Positions 53,201 through 64,000 of a DNA stretch of 64,000 bases are shown here, piece by piece. A program made the position numbers and the translations under genes. How positions within the stretch are numbered: position 1 is the stretch's first letter; each line of letters begins with the position of its first letter. Below the pieces are notes generated by a model. It was given only the letters and a program-made list of their open reading frames with translations. It was not told the origin of the DNA and ran no database searches. This DNA is from Vanilla planifolia (lineage: Eukaryota; Streptophyta; Magnoliopsida; Asparagales; Orchidaceae): NCBI GenBank assembly GCA_023846275.1, contig JAIUJO010000070.1:942501-1006500 (forward strand), written 5' to 3'.

Positions 53201-54307
53201 TAATTCTGTGATTTTATTAGGTGTAGTAGAAGGTGTTAAAGTAGTTGTACTTTAGTATTCGAAGTATAGGTAAATATCTTCGTAGTAATACCAAGAATAA
53301 GATCAATGAAGGCATTGATTGTCTTTTGTAGTTGCAAAGATGGTTTATGTAGACAATAGACAAACTATGTAGGCTTGTAAGAGGAAAGTTTTTTGAAAAT
53401 TCTTATATGCAAACTCCATGAGCAATGAGTGTAGGTGGTAACCCTCTATACCTATGTCTAGGAAAAGTTTGATACAAATATCAAGCATATTTGCTGATGG
53501 TATGTAGAGAACCATAGCTAAGCTAAATTCATCACACTTATTTTTAGAACACAATTCTCACACAAAAGAGAGTCCATGAATGCATCATAAAGGTTCCCAT
53601 TGTGCATCAAACAAGCATCTTGTCCACTGTTGAGGATCCTAATCATTGTTTTAACATCCGATCAATATGAGAATGTCCAAAGCAATTTATTAATTTTCCT
53701 TAATTTCTTTAACCAACATCATTGATTAAATTATCCATATCAAGCAAGATCCAATCATCATGTTGGTTATAGTTGGTCCATTTCATAGATGATGCGAAGC
53801 CCATGAATCTTCCATGAAGGAGTAGCTTATCATAAAGATAATGAGCAAAACAATTCTATCATCCATTATTTATGCCAATTATGAAGATCAAATTTTTTAT
53901 GTAGTGAATTCTTGCTCAAATAAAGTGTCTTTTTTTGTTAAAAAATTATTGAACCTTGTCACTATCTAATTGAAGGGTCTCAAACATTTATAATGATTCT
54001 TTTAGATGTTTTAAACAATAAAACATTCCTTTACTAACACAAGTTTGTATGAGGGTGCATAGGTTGTAACACCTACTTTTAAGCTATTTAATGAATGAAA
54101 GGCATCAATATGTTCCCACTCTAGAAGAACAAGTGAATTTTCTTCATAGTGGTCATTAGGATGTTGGCCAAAATGGACTTGCGATACCTAGCATTGATAG
54201 GGAGAGAGGTCAACACATAATTTATTGGAACAACTTGTCTAACAAGTGGGAGAGCCCAAACACCTCATTAAGATATTCTATACTCAACCATCTTAGTGTT
54301 CTGGTAG

Positions 54308-54472
54308 AAATCTATAGCAAAAATTAGACTAAACAAAGGTTGAATCCCCAAGTATATAAAAGGTGATAGAGCTATAACATGCTATGAAGAGATTCTATCC
54401 ATAACGAACTTGTCATTTGGCTAAAATCTATAGCAACAAACTAACTAAACAACAGTAGAATCCCCTGTTATC
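54308..54472. repeat. Short duplication, 116-bp spacing
   Basis: AAATCTATAGCAA starts at 54,308 and again at 54,424. Both are followed by ACTAAACAA, a GTTGAATCCCC or GTAGAATCCCC element and a TAT-rich end. Similarity covers about 48 bp per copy, the intervening ~68 bp is not duplicated, and the two copies have drifted. Confidence 0.7.
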
Positions 54473-54505
54473 TGCTTAAAATCAGTGAAACATTCCAAGA
54501 ACCAT

Positions 54506-54691
54506 CTATTGGTCATGCATTGAAATTGATCTATTAAATAAGATTAAGAACTTAGCACTATGTATGTATTGCTTATAGGTAAAGTAATAAGTAGCAAGAA
54601 TAGAAGAAATCTCTTCAACCTCATTGACAATTGTTATTGTTTGTAGTATAACATCATCCATACAATAGATGAGCATCAAGATGATCCACAT
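54506..54691 (-). mobile_element. Possible decayed Copia-type reverse transcriptase fragment
   Basis: The 61-codon minus-strand frame starts MWIILMLIYCMDDVILQT, with YCMDD encoded by 54,667-54,653. A run of hydrophobic residues followed by YxxDD-like catalytic aspartates and more hydrophobics is the layout of the reverse transcriptase active site; Ty1/Copia elements typically have YVDD there. Against it: an in-frame stop lies four codons upstream, the following residues (NEVEEISSILATYYFTYKQY) lack the usual Copia continuation, and no integrase, RNase H or LTR is visible. If real, it is a short relic. It could also be chance. Confidence 0.3.
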
Positions 54692-56749
54692 ATGACATTT
54701 TTATGTTGAGCAACATTTAGTCCATTATATTGTCTTTTATGGATAAGAAGAGACAACAACATTCAGTGGAGGATAAAATGATATGGAGACAGGGGACTAC
54801 GTTGACATAAGTTTTAGAGGGATTGGATCGAATAGAATTGCCTCTTGTTTATGAGAAGAGGAAATTATAGCTAATAAGTCAAATCCATTCAAGCGAATTG
54901 GCTTGCTACAGGTGGTCTGCATCACTAGTGTTGTTATCTATTGCTTATGTTTGACATCAGATGCCTTAGTAATTTATAAAGATGTAACTTGTTTTCTTAT
55001 CCACATTAAAGTTACTTTGCCCATACAGAAAGAAAGCATGCAACTTGTAATGAGTAAAGGGGGACCATCAACTCTCTTCTTAAAGTGTAAATTATAGCCC
55101 ACACATAGCAAGTGCATGTGTATATATGGGCGTGAGGGAGCTAAAGTTTTGGAGTTGATTTAATAAATGGGCACAAATTCTTGGTGAAATGGTCATGAAA
55201 CTTACCAAAGATCTCTTTGGTAAGATCCAAACTGGCACAATCACACTCATGAATTAATCAAATCCTTTTTTCCACCCTTTTGGTAGTAGCAATTTGGTGA
55301 AAGTAAGCCATGTTTTTGTTGCTTTGAAATTACCACTAAACCTTGGTGTGTTACCAACACCAAAACACCATATAAATAAGGTAAGTAATGTAATTAGTTA
55401 CTAACCATATATCCATAAATGCTCCTTCTTTATTGAATACCTCTCTAACCTGCTAGTCGATAGAAATTTTGAAATCCATATCACCCTATTTATAGTCATA
55501 AAAAAGTTATACAATTACTAGTTACTCTAAGGACTAAGTGCACAAAAAGAACGAACACACTTTCGATTGAGCATAGTTTTAAGGAACTAAATTCATCTCT
55601 CATGTTCATAAGCAAGAACCAAGTGGATTTTGTCCAAAGTTAACTAGATATCTTTAAAAGTTATGTTGTTTCATTGAATCCTAAACTCCAATAATTAAAC
55701 TAAAGTAGTAGTGGACAATGATTTAAATTGGTGCTAAAAAACTGAAGTAGGGCATTCCCCAAAAATTCCATGAATCATTCATGGTTCTTTTGGATTATAT
55801 TACATGTTACCAAAACTATAGCTCTCACCTCTTTGTGTTACACCAATTTCGTGGAAAGCCCTTGAACACAAAATCTTACAAATTTTTATTGGAAGAAAAT
55901 GTTGAAAAGTCAACAAAGGCCTATAATAAAATGTCTCACCCTTGTACTAATCTTAACATAAAATATGATTGAAGGCAAAGATTGTTAGAAGACATTAACT
56001 AATAAAAATAAATAAATTCAATGCTTTTACCTAATATTGTCACTTCTAATATGGTGTGCTCATTATAATGTTTTGCTTCATTTATTAGTCTCTTGTTATA
56101 TAAAATTACTTGCTCATCAATTTAATTTAAGAAGATAGCACTTGAATTATTTAATATGATAAAAAAGCTTTGGTTCAAGCTTTAATTAGGGAGAAGTATA
56201 AATATTTATCATAACACTATTATTTTCTTAAGTATATTTTGACATAAAGAATTCGTAATACACCTCCAATCATTATAATTAAGAAGAGGATGTTTGTATG
56301 TAGAAGCTATGTACTATATGTTCTTAATCTTTTTTGCCATTTTTGCTAAGTCTTTGAAATTGTTTCTTTAATTCGATAGGCTAAGATATATTTATTTCAA
56401 AAAGTAAAAATGTTGAAATTTTAGTTGCCTAAGGAATTTTACACAAATTATAGGGTTGATATAAAATCCTTGGTTTAAAAAAAAGTTATATAATCTAGTC
56501 ATTAATCAATAAGCACATAAATTAGTTTTTCATAAAGCATAATTTAAGGGTGTTTTGCATACGAACACATTATTGAGGCACACCCACCTTTTCTTCTCAA
56601 GCTTTCATTCAGTGTTTAAAGATTTGGATAGTTTAGCTATATTGTAGTTGTTGTCTACTAGATATTTATACATGGTTTCTATAGTTATTTTTATTGTAAC
56701 AAAGTTAACACAACTAGGATGTTAGAAAATGCACATGGATTAGAGAGGA

Positions 56750-58080
56750 AAAAATATAATATTCCTAGATATTAAGAATGACAAGTGTAACATCATCAAT
56801 CATTAAATCAGGTATAAATCTAAATTTCGTAGCAAAATGTACTAATGACATTTATTTTTTCTCTGTCAACCTCATTTGGAATTACTTTGAATTACAAAAA
56901 AAATAAGCATAAATAATAATAAATAAATAATTTAATATTAATTAAAAGTATATTAAAGTTTAGAAGAAATAAATTAAAGAAATATAATATAACCAAAACA
57001 AAGTGATGTGATGGTCACGCAAGGGAAGATATGAATTCATAAAGTTGTATATCTAAATAAAACAAACTCAAAGAAATGAGACAACTTTTATGGTTAAGTC
57101 GCATTTGAAGATATAAGAAAATATAGTATAACATCTATGAATAAAAAAGTGTCACCAAGACATAAACATCCTAAAAAATAAAAATATAAAATAATAAAAA
57201 AATATATTTACTTGGATAGAGCTTGTCGAGACAAGTCCACCAATATTAGTTTCAATTTGATTATGGCTTGTTCAAAATTACTACAAATTACCAAATTATA
57301 AAAAATAAGAAATTATTGTTATAATTATAAGAAAAATATAATTGAATGCTGAAATAAGAAAACTTCAAGTAATGTAATATAACCAAATCAAAGTGATGTA
57401 AATTTAATGTGAGTAGAGATTTTTAGTTTTATAGTAATATAACCATTGAAGAAATAAAATAAATTATTTGTTAAATTTGTATTCCAAGATGCTAATGAAA
57501 TTGAGATTAACAACCTTGATCATTAAATCAAGTAGAAATTAAAATGTCTCATAAAGCACACCTAAAGTTTAAAAAATAAATAATTTGAAAACATAATAAT
57601 TAATATTTAATTATATATAGTTTTTGAAGTTGAGCCTAACGATGTCTGTTTCATTTTAATCAGACAATGATTAGAATTTATATGAATTATCATATTAAGT
57701 AAAAATATAACAAAGTGGGAAAGATATAAATTTAAGTAATGCCATATAATTAAGTCCAAGTTATGCAAAGCTCACATGAGATGAGGATTAGATTTTCATA
57801 GTAATATAACAAATTAAAGTAAAAAAATTTTATGAAATGATTTAAACTGTAAAGAAAATTTTTTTTTGAAGATACTAAAGAGTTTTTTCATAGCATTCTC
57901 GATCATCAAATTAGCTCCAAATTAAAATATGTCATGAAATGTACTAAAACCACTGAAACTATTTTTTTTAAAAAAGTAAAAAAAAAATTTTAACTAATAG
58001 AGCTCATTAACAAGTGTCTAACAATATTTCTTCTCCATTAGAACATATTTAAAATTACTTTGAGTAGCAAAAGCTATTAA
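56750..58080 (-). repeat. Satellite array, minus orientation (array 5)
   Basis: About three monomers in minus orientation. Core copies read AGTGTAACATCATCAATC (56,780s) and TAACAACCTTGATCATTAAATC (57,508); the GATAGAGCTTGTCGAGACAAG and TAGAGCTCATTAACAAGTG boxes lie near 57,216 and 57,990. The array ends at GAGTAGCAAAAGCTATTAAAA (58,062-58,082). Confidence 0.85.
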
Positions 58081-58091
58081 AATTTTTTTTT

Positions 58092-61000
58092 AAGGTTTTT
58101 GCATGTTCTATAAATATTTTGATTTATACTTGATTTGATGATAAAGGATGTTGCACTCGACCAACTTAGAATTTTAGAATGCATCATTTTTAACCAAATT
58201 TATCTCATCACTAATTTTTTATTTTCATTTAGTTTTTTTAATAATTAACTTCAAATGTCCACTCATGCGTCTTTTACATTACTTTAGTTTTAATTATATT
58301 ATATTACTTAAATTGATCTCATTATAACTTTAATACATATTTAGTTAACATTAAAAAAAAGTTTTTATAATATTTATTCTTGTTTACTTTGGTAATTAAT
58401 TGTAATTTCATGCAAGGTTCAATTGAGAGGAAACAAAGGACATTTGAGTCATCTCTAATAAATTTATCCAATGAAATATTTATTTTTTTAATATTTAATC
58501 TTTTAAGGTTTTCACATGCTTTGTGTGATATTTTTTTGTATCTAATTTGTTGATCAAGGATGTCAACTCTACCTTTAATATCTTGTAGTGCAAGCTTGTC
58601 ATAAATGTTTCTCATTTTATCAAATTTTTTTCTTTTTTATAGATATATTATATTATTTCAATATATTATATAACAATATTTAATACGGTTAATTGATATA
58701 AAAATTTTATTTTTTAAAATATATTATGACTTTATTATATGTAATTTGAAGTAATTTCTAATGAGTTCTACTTGAGATGAAATAAACATCATTAGATTTA
58801 TCTCAAAGAGCATTATCCAATTAAATGTTTATTTTTTTATTTTAAGATTTTTTTCTAAGATTTTAACATTTTTAAGGAGTTATTTTGATTTATACATGAT
58901 TTGAGAATCATGAATGTTATGTTCAATTTTATTAGAAACTTAGAATAAAATTTTCCCACACAACTTATTTCGTTATTTCAAATTTTACAAGTTCATTTAG
59001 CTACATTATTATGTAAAGCTAAACTCCTCTTTTATGATGTTTATATTAGTTTTGTTTGAATATATTACATTATTTTAGGTTATCCTATTTAAGCATTATT
59101 ATATATTTCTTTAATATTAAAATAATAATTTATTATTGTTAATCTATATTTCATTCAATTATAATAGTAGTTCCAAATGACTTAAAATCAAGAAGAAACA
59201 AATGTCATCAAACACATTTTGATAAGCTTTACCCAATTACATATTAATTTATAATTTTAAATATACTAGTTGATTATGGTTTTAGGATTCTTTATGAGAC
59301 ATTTCAATTTGCACATGATTTATTTGTTGAGGATATTACACTCAACTCGTTAATATGTTTGAATGCAATTGTCATATACCAATTATTTCCTTTGTTCAAT
59401 GGTTTGCTTTGATTGGTTATATTATTATGAAAGTCTATTTTTCCTCTAATGTGACATTCATTTCAATTTGATTTGGTCATGTTACAATGTTTTTAATTAT
59501 CTAATTTTATTTTTAATATAGATTTATTTAATATTGAAAATTAATTTACTATGATTTATGCTTATTTACTTTGAAAATTCATAGCAACAACTAACAACGT
59601 CTGGTTGAGATGAAGCAAATATCACAAAACTTATTTCTATGAGCTCTATGAAATTAAAAGTTTATTTTTATATTTTTAAATATTTTGTTTCTTAGGATTG
59701 TGGCATGCTATAGTAATACATAAATTTAGGATTTATGAAGTTTCACTTATTGTCCAACTTTTCATTCATTACTTTTGTTAAATTAGTAAGAGACTCAAAT
59801 TCTCATCTCATGTTGTCATTACATTACTTTGATTTTTTTATATTATAATACTTTAATTTATCTTAGTTTAGCTTTGCTATATATTTACTTAATATTAAAA
59901 TTATAATTTATTATTATTAAAGCCATTTATTTAGATAATTTATAGTAACTCGAATAGGGGTTTGACCATAATGAAATAAATGATATTAGAGTCATCCAGA
60001 TGTCCTCTTTCAAATTTATCTCATTTATTAATATTGTTTCTTTGATTTTCTTATATTACTCTGTAACATTAAATCTCATGTCATGTGACAATTCGATATC
60101 TTTTTTATAGTCATATTAATTTGCATGAGTTTATATAGACTCACTTTATATATATACCTAATTAATTAAAAATTAATAATTTATTGTTTTTTTTATTTAC
60201 ATTTTGATAATTCTAAATAATTCCAAACATAATATAATTTATTGCTTCAATTAATCTCATTTCAACTTTATTATATCTTTCCTTCATATTGAAGAAAACA
60301 TTTATTATTATTTTGTTTATTTGCTTCAACAATTCATAATAAAGTAAACATTGTTAGATGTAATTTTTAAAAGAAACATTAGTGCTCTATTAGATTAAAA
60401 AATCATTTTCATATTTTAAACGTTTTATTTACTAAGTTTTAGCTAGTTTTAAAATACATTTACATTCATAGCTAATTTTGTATGGATGTTACACATAATC
60501 TACTTTGAATTTTGTAAGACAAATTTTCCTAACAATTTATGTTATTTCTTCAAATGTTTTTCTATATGCCTATATTATTATATATCTTTAAATCTCTAGC
60601 CTAATGCCTTTTCATGTCTTCTATTTAGCTGTATTAGAATTCTTAAATTTGTCTAATTTCTAATTTATATTTATTTACCTATCATGTTCATATATTTTTT
60701 TAATTTATGATTTTTTTACCTTGATAATTTGTACTAATTCAAAACGAGTTCCAATGAGATGAAACAAACATCACTAGGGCTCTCCTTAAATTCTATATAA
60801 TTAAATATTTTTCTTCATAATTGTACTTATTTTGTTTTGAAGAGTTTCTACCTATTTTATGAGAATGTTTTATTAGTGCATGATTTTGTTAATCGTGGAA
60901 GTCACACACTACCTTGCTAGTAACTTTGAGTGTAACCTTCATACACAATATATCTTATTTTTCTCCTGTTACGTAACCTTTACATGACATTAATTTGATT

Positions 61001-64000
61001 ACATTACTTTACTTTTACTTATCACATTTCAACTCTACTAAATATTTATGTTACGTTAAAGCAAAAATTTATTATTATTTATCCTCATTTAATTTTGTAA
61101 TAAGTAATAATTCCAATCATGATAAGATCTAAATAAAAAAAAGGCATAACTAGACTCATTTTCATGAGCTCTATCTAAAAAATATTATTCTTTATAATCT
61201 TAAACATTTATTTTTATTAAGCTTTAATGTTTTTTGTTGGTATTATGATGTTGTACTTAATTGGATGATTAATTATGTTGCACTAAATCCCCTTAATAAC
61301 ATGGAATGTAATATTCCAACATAATTTCTATTATCTACTCAAGTTTTTCACTTTGATTTGTCTTTATTACTGCATAACTCTAATTCCCCTCTTGTGTGAC
61401 CTTTGCATCACTTTAATTTAGTTATTTTGTATTGCTGTTGTTTATTTTATGTTCCAACTACAATATATTTACCTTATATTAATGTAATAATTTTTTAATG
61501 AATATGCTAGTTTATCTTAACAAGTAGTAGTAATTCCATAAAAGATGCAATAATGATGAAATAAATGTCATTATCCTTATCTCAATGAGCTTTATTAAAA
61601 TAAATAGTCATTTTTATATTTTAGAAATTTTTATTGGGATTTCAAAAACTTTGAGAATTTTCAATCACGCGTGACTTTGTGATCAAGGTTGTTTGAATTT
61701 AAAATCAATAGAAACTTGGAATGTAACTCTCTCGTATAATTTAAATCATTTCAAAAAATTTTACTCTTTTATTTAGACATATTACTTTGTAACTATAAAT
61801 CTATTCTCCTATTTCATTTACAACACTTTTGATTAATCATATATTTGCTTTAATTTATCCTATTTTAGAATTACTATATACTCATTTGGAACTGAAATAA
61901 TAATTTTTTAAAATTATGTTCATTAACTTTTCTAATCCATAGCATTCCAAAAAAGCGTCTTATTATGACAAAAAAAGGTTCTGCAAAACCTCGTAATGTA
62001 TTCTATCCATTTAAATTTTCATTTAGATATTATAAAATACTTTATCAGATCAAAGTTCTAACGTAGTTTATGAGACATTGGTATTGCTATCTAAATTGTT
62101 AATGGAGGATATTAGAGTTGTCTTAAGTATATTAGAATGCAAGTCTTCTATATATTTGATCTCCTTTATTCAAATTTTTTTTTATTTGGCTAAATATTAC
62201 CAAAGTCTAATTCTCCTCTTGTGACTTTAACATCAATTTTAATTTGTCATTTCATTTATCTTTGAATATCTAATTTTAAAATTATTATCTATTTTCATAA
62301 TATTAAAAAATTAATTTACTACATATTAAACTTATAAACTTTGGTGATGTATTATAGCTCCTAATAATATTTATATACTTGTTGTGACTAGCTCTAAGAA
62401 ATTAAAACTTCCTTTTATATTTTAAATTTTTTTTTTATTGTTTTGGCACAGTTCAAGAAATATTATTATTCATAGAAAATTTGATAATGTTGGGTTTTGA
62501 CTTGATCTCCGTTGTATCTTTTATTTATAATTTCTTATGAAATTGTTCTCTTTTGTTCATTTTTTTCTTGATTTTGCAATAAAATGTTGAAACTTTAGTT
62601 TTGCTCTATTGTCACTTGTGTGTAATTTGGATTTTGTAATATTACATTATTCTTATTATTATTATTTAAAATTTAGTATATGTTTACTTAATATTAAGAA
62701 GATAATTTATTATTTTTTAAGCTCATTTATTTTGGTAATTGATAGTAGATCTAAACCTAGTCTGATCATAACAAAATAACAATCATTGGATTGGACATTA
62801 TGAGGTCTTTTTTATTATATATTTATTTTATATTTTTTAAATATTTCATTCTCTTGGTCTTAACATTTTTTATGAGTCATTTTGATTCTAATCTGATTAG
62901 ATGATAAAAATGTTACACTCAATCTATTGAGGACTTACAACGTAACTTTCTAGTGCAATTAGTCTTAATTTATCAAAACGTTTGCGTTGATTTTTCTATA
63001 TTCCTATGTAATCCAAAATCTTCTCTCATTTGGCATAACAATGTCTTCGATTTAGTTATGTTATATTACTTCAATTTACGTTATTTTAATTATGACATAT
63101 ATTTACACAACATAAAAATGATAATTTTTTATTATTGATGGTTACTATTTTAATAATTCATAGTAAATTAAATTTAGATGCAATTGACATGAAATAAGCT
63201 TTCATGAACTAATACCTATATGATCTACCTAATAAATATTAAATGTATTATTTTTAAAATATTTTTCTATGATTTTGTCACTTTTTAGACTTATAGAGAT
63301 TGGCACTTTTTTTAACGATAGAGGATGTTTTGCACAATCTTTTAAGTATCTATTGATACAACTTATCTGATTTCATTAAATTTTCAACTATGATTTTGTT
63401 ATATTTCAATGAAAATCTAAACTCTTATCTTGCAAAACTCATGTAGCTTTAATTTTGTTATATTTCGTTGATTAATTTTTTTTCATTTTACCTTTATTAT
63501 ATATTTGCATAAAAGTGTTATAATGCCTTATTATTATTTATTCTTATTTCCTTTTTTACTCATAATGACTTAAACAAAAGTTTGATTGATGTCAAACAAA
63601 TGTGATTTCACTTGTGCTGACCTACTCTTTAAAATCAAATATAGATTATCATATTTTTAAATTTTATATTACCTAAAGATTTGATGTCTTTCAAGAGATA
63701 TTTTAATTCATATATGATTTCATGTTGAGGATGTCACAATCAACCTCCATAGAAACTTGGAATGTAATTTTATCTCACAATTTATCTCATTGTTTCCAAT
63801 TTTTATTCTTTTTGATATATTTCTCAATAACTTAAACATTCACTAAAGTCACGTTCACATGTCCTTTATTTGGTTATGCTGCAAAGCTTAAATTTATCTC
63901 ATTTCATCTTTAATACATATTTACTTAATATTAAAATAATAAATTATTATAAATAATATTTATTTATTTTTCCAATTCATAGTAATTATGAACGAGGTTC
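58092..64000 (+). repeat. Satellite array, plus orientation (array 6)
   Basis: Begins at TAAGGTTTTTGCATGTTC, matching the CTAAGATTTTGGCATGCTTT box, after only a T-run separating it from minus-orientation sequence. Monomers continue to the right edge, with core copies such as GGATGTTGCACTCGACC (58,147) and AAATGTTACACTCAATCT (about 62,910). The window ends inside the GTAATTATGAACGAGGTTC box, so the array extends further. The minus-strand frame at 58,322-58,615 and the plus-strand frame at 62,953-63,138 are not genes. Confidence 0.9.

Larger units (their letters stand above)
52993..56750. other. Unique segment between opposed arrays
   Basis: No satellite landmarks; composition is more mixed than in the arrays. 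It separates plus-orientation (left) from minus-orientation (right) satellite. It holds a possible reverse-transcriptase scrap (54,506-54,691, minus) and a 116-bp-spaced duplication (54,308 and 54,424). Open frames at 53,345-53,554 (minus, 69 codons, MCSKNKCDEFSLAMVLYIP...), 54,903-55,097 (plus, 64 codons) and 55,781-55,972 (plus, 63 codons) have less biased composition than satellite frames, but I recognise none of them and see no start-site, splice or domain support. About 53,000-53,340, 53,560-54,300 and 56,000-56,750 show nothing identifiable. No terminal repeats found. Confidence 0.65.

Noticed and set aside
53345..53554. 69-codon minus-strand frame in the unique island
   Set aside because: Composition is protein-like, but no motif, splice site or continuation supports it. 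It is mentioned under the island and not called as a gene.
52993..56750. Complete LTR retrotransposon
   Set aside because: No pair of long terminal repeats, primer-binding site or polypurine tract could be found at the island edges.
58322..58615. 97-codon minus-strand frame with a more charged composition
   Set aside because: It runs antisense through plus-orientation satellite. The charged residues come from the A-rich complement of the T-rich core.
1..64000. CRISPR array, operon or bacterial gene cluster
   Set aside because: Repeats are hundreds of bases long and diverged with no uniform spacers. There are no bacterial coding frames or ribosome binding sites.
1..64000. tRNA or rRNA genes
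   Set aside because: Scanning for the T-loop GGTTCGA signature with a paired acceptor stem, and for conserved rRNA blocks, gave no convincing candidate by eye.

Overview
The window looks like eukaryotic nuclear heterochromatin, most likely from a plant. It is extremely AT-rich on both strands. There are no operons, no convincing full-length genes and no rRNA or tRNA genes. The open frames present are short and break down after about 50-130 codons. The plant assignment is inference: it rests on the AT-rich satellite organisation, CpG decay of the kind left by DNA methylation, and GT-AG-flanked exon-like scraps. A large-genome animal cannot be excluded.

About 55 kb of the 64 kb is one very old, strongly diverged tandem repeat family with a consensus monomer of about 420 bp. 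The orientation seen at 12.3-26.7 kb is called plus here. In that orientation a monomer reads, in order: a GGCATGCTTTATGAGACATTTT box; a conserved core GATGTTACACTCGATCTCC then TTAGTATCTTGGAATGCAA; three tandem sub-repeats of about 58 bp starting AATTTATCTCATTT or AAATCTCCTCTCAT; an AATAATAATTTATTATTATT dyad; GTAATTCATAGTAATTCC; and GATCGAGATGAAAC through CTCATCTCAATGAGCTC. Many copies carry deletions, so spacing between equivalent landmarks is usually 350-425 bp.

Layout: 1-9,415 satellite in minus orientation, containing an ancient higher-order repeat of about 5.8-5.9 kb; 9,415-12,338 unique DNA with two decayed coding-like fragments; 12,338-26,722 satellite in plus orientation, interrupted by a 0.5-kb insert at 17,962-18,492; 26,748-29,962 minus orientation with a 0.4-kb insert at 27,400-27,800; 29,963-52,993 plus orientation, interrupted at 35,325-36,957 (minisatellite and exon-like fragment) and 38,630-38,865 (small insert), with a second higher-order duplication at about 41.6-45.2 kb; 52,993-56,750 unique DNA with a possible Copia-type reverse transcriptase scrap; 56,750-58,080 minus orientation; 58,092-64,000 plus orientation.

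No set of genes works together here. What is worth following up is the satellite itself: its nested architecture (58-bp sub-repeats in a 420-bp monomer in multi-monomer higher-order units), its abrupt head-to-head and tail-to-tail switches, and the recurrent short open frame that makes different monomers yield similar hydrophobic peptides. Monomer and insert boundaries were placed by eye and are good to about 10-30 bp unless stated.
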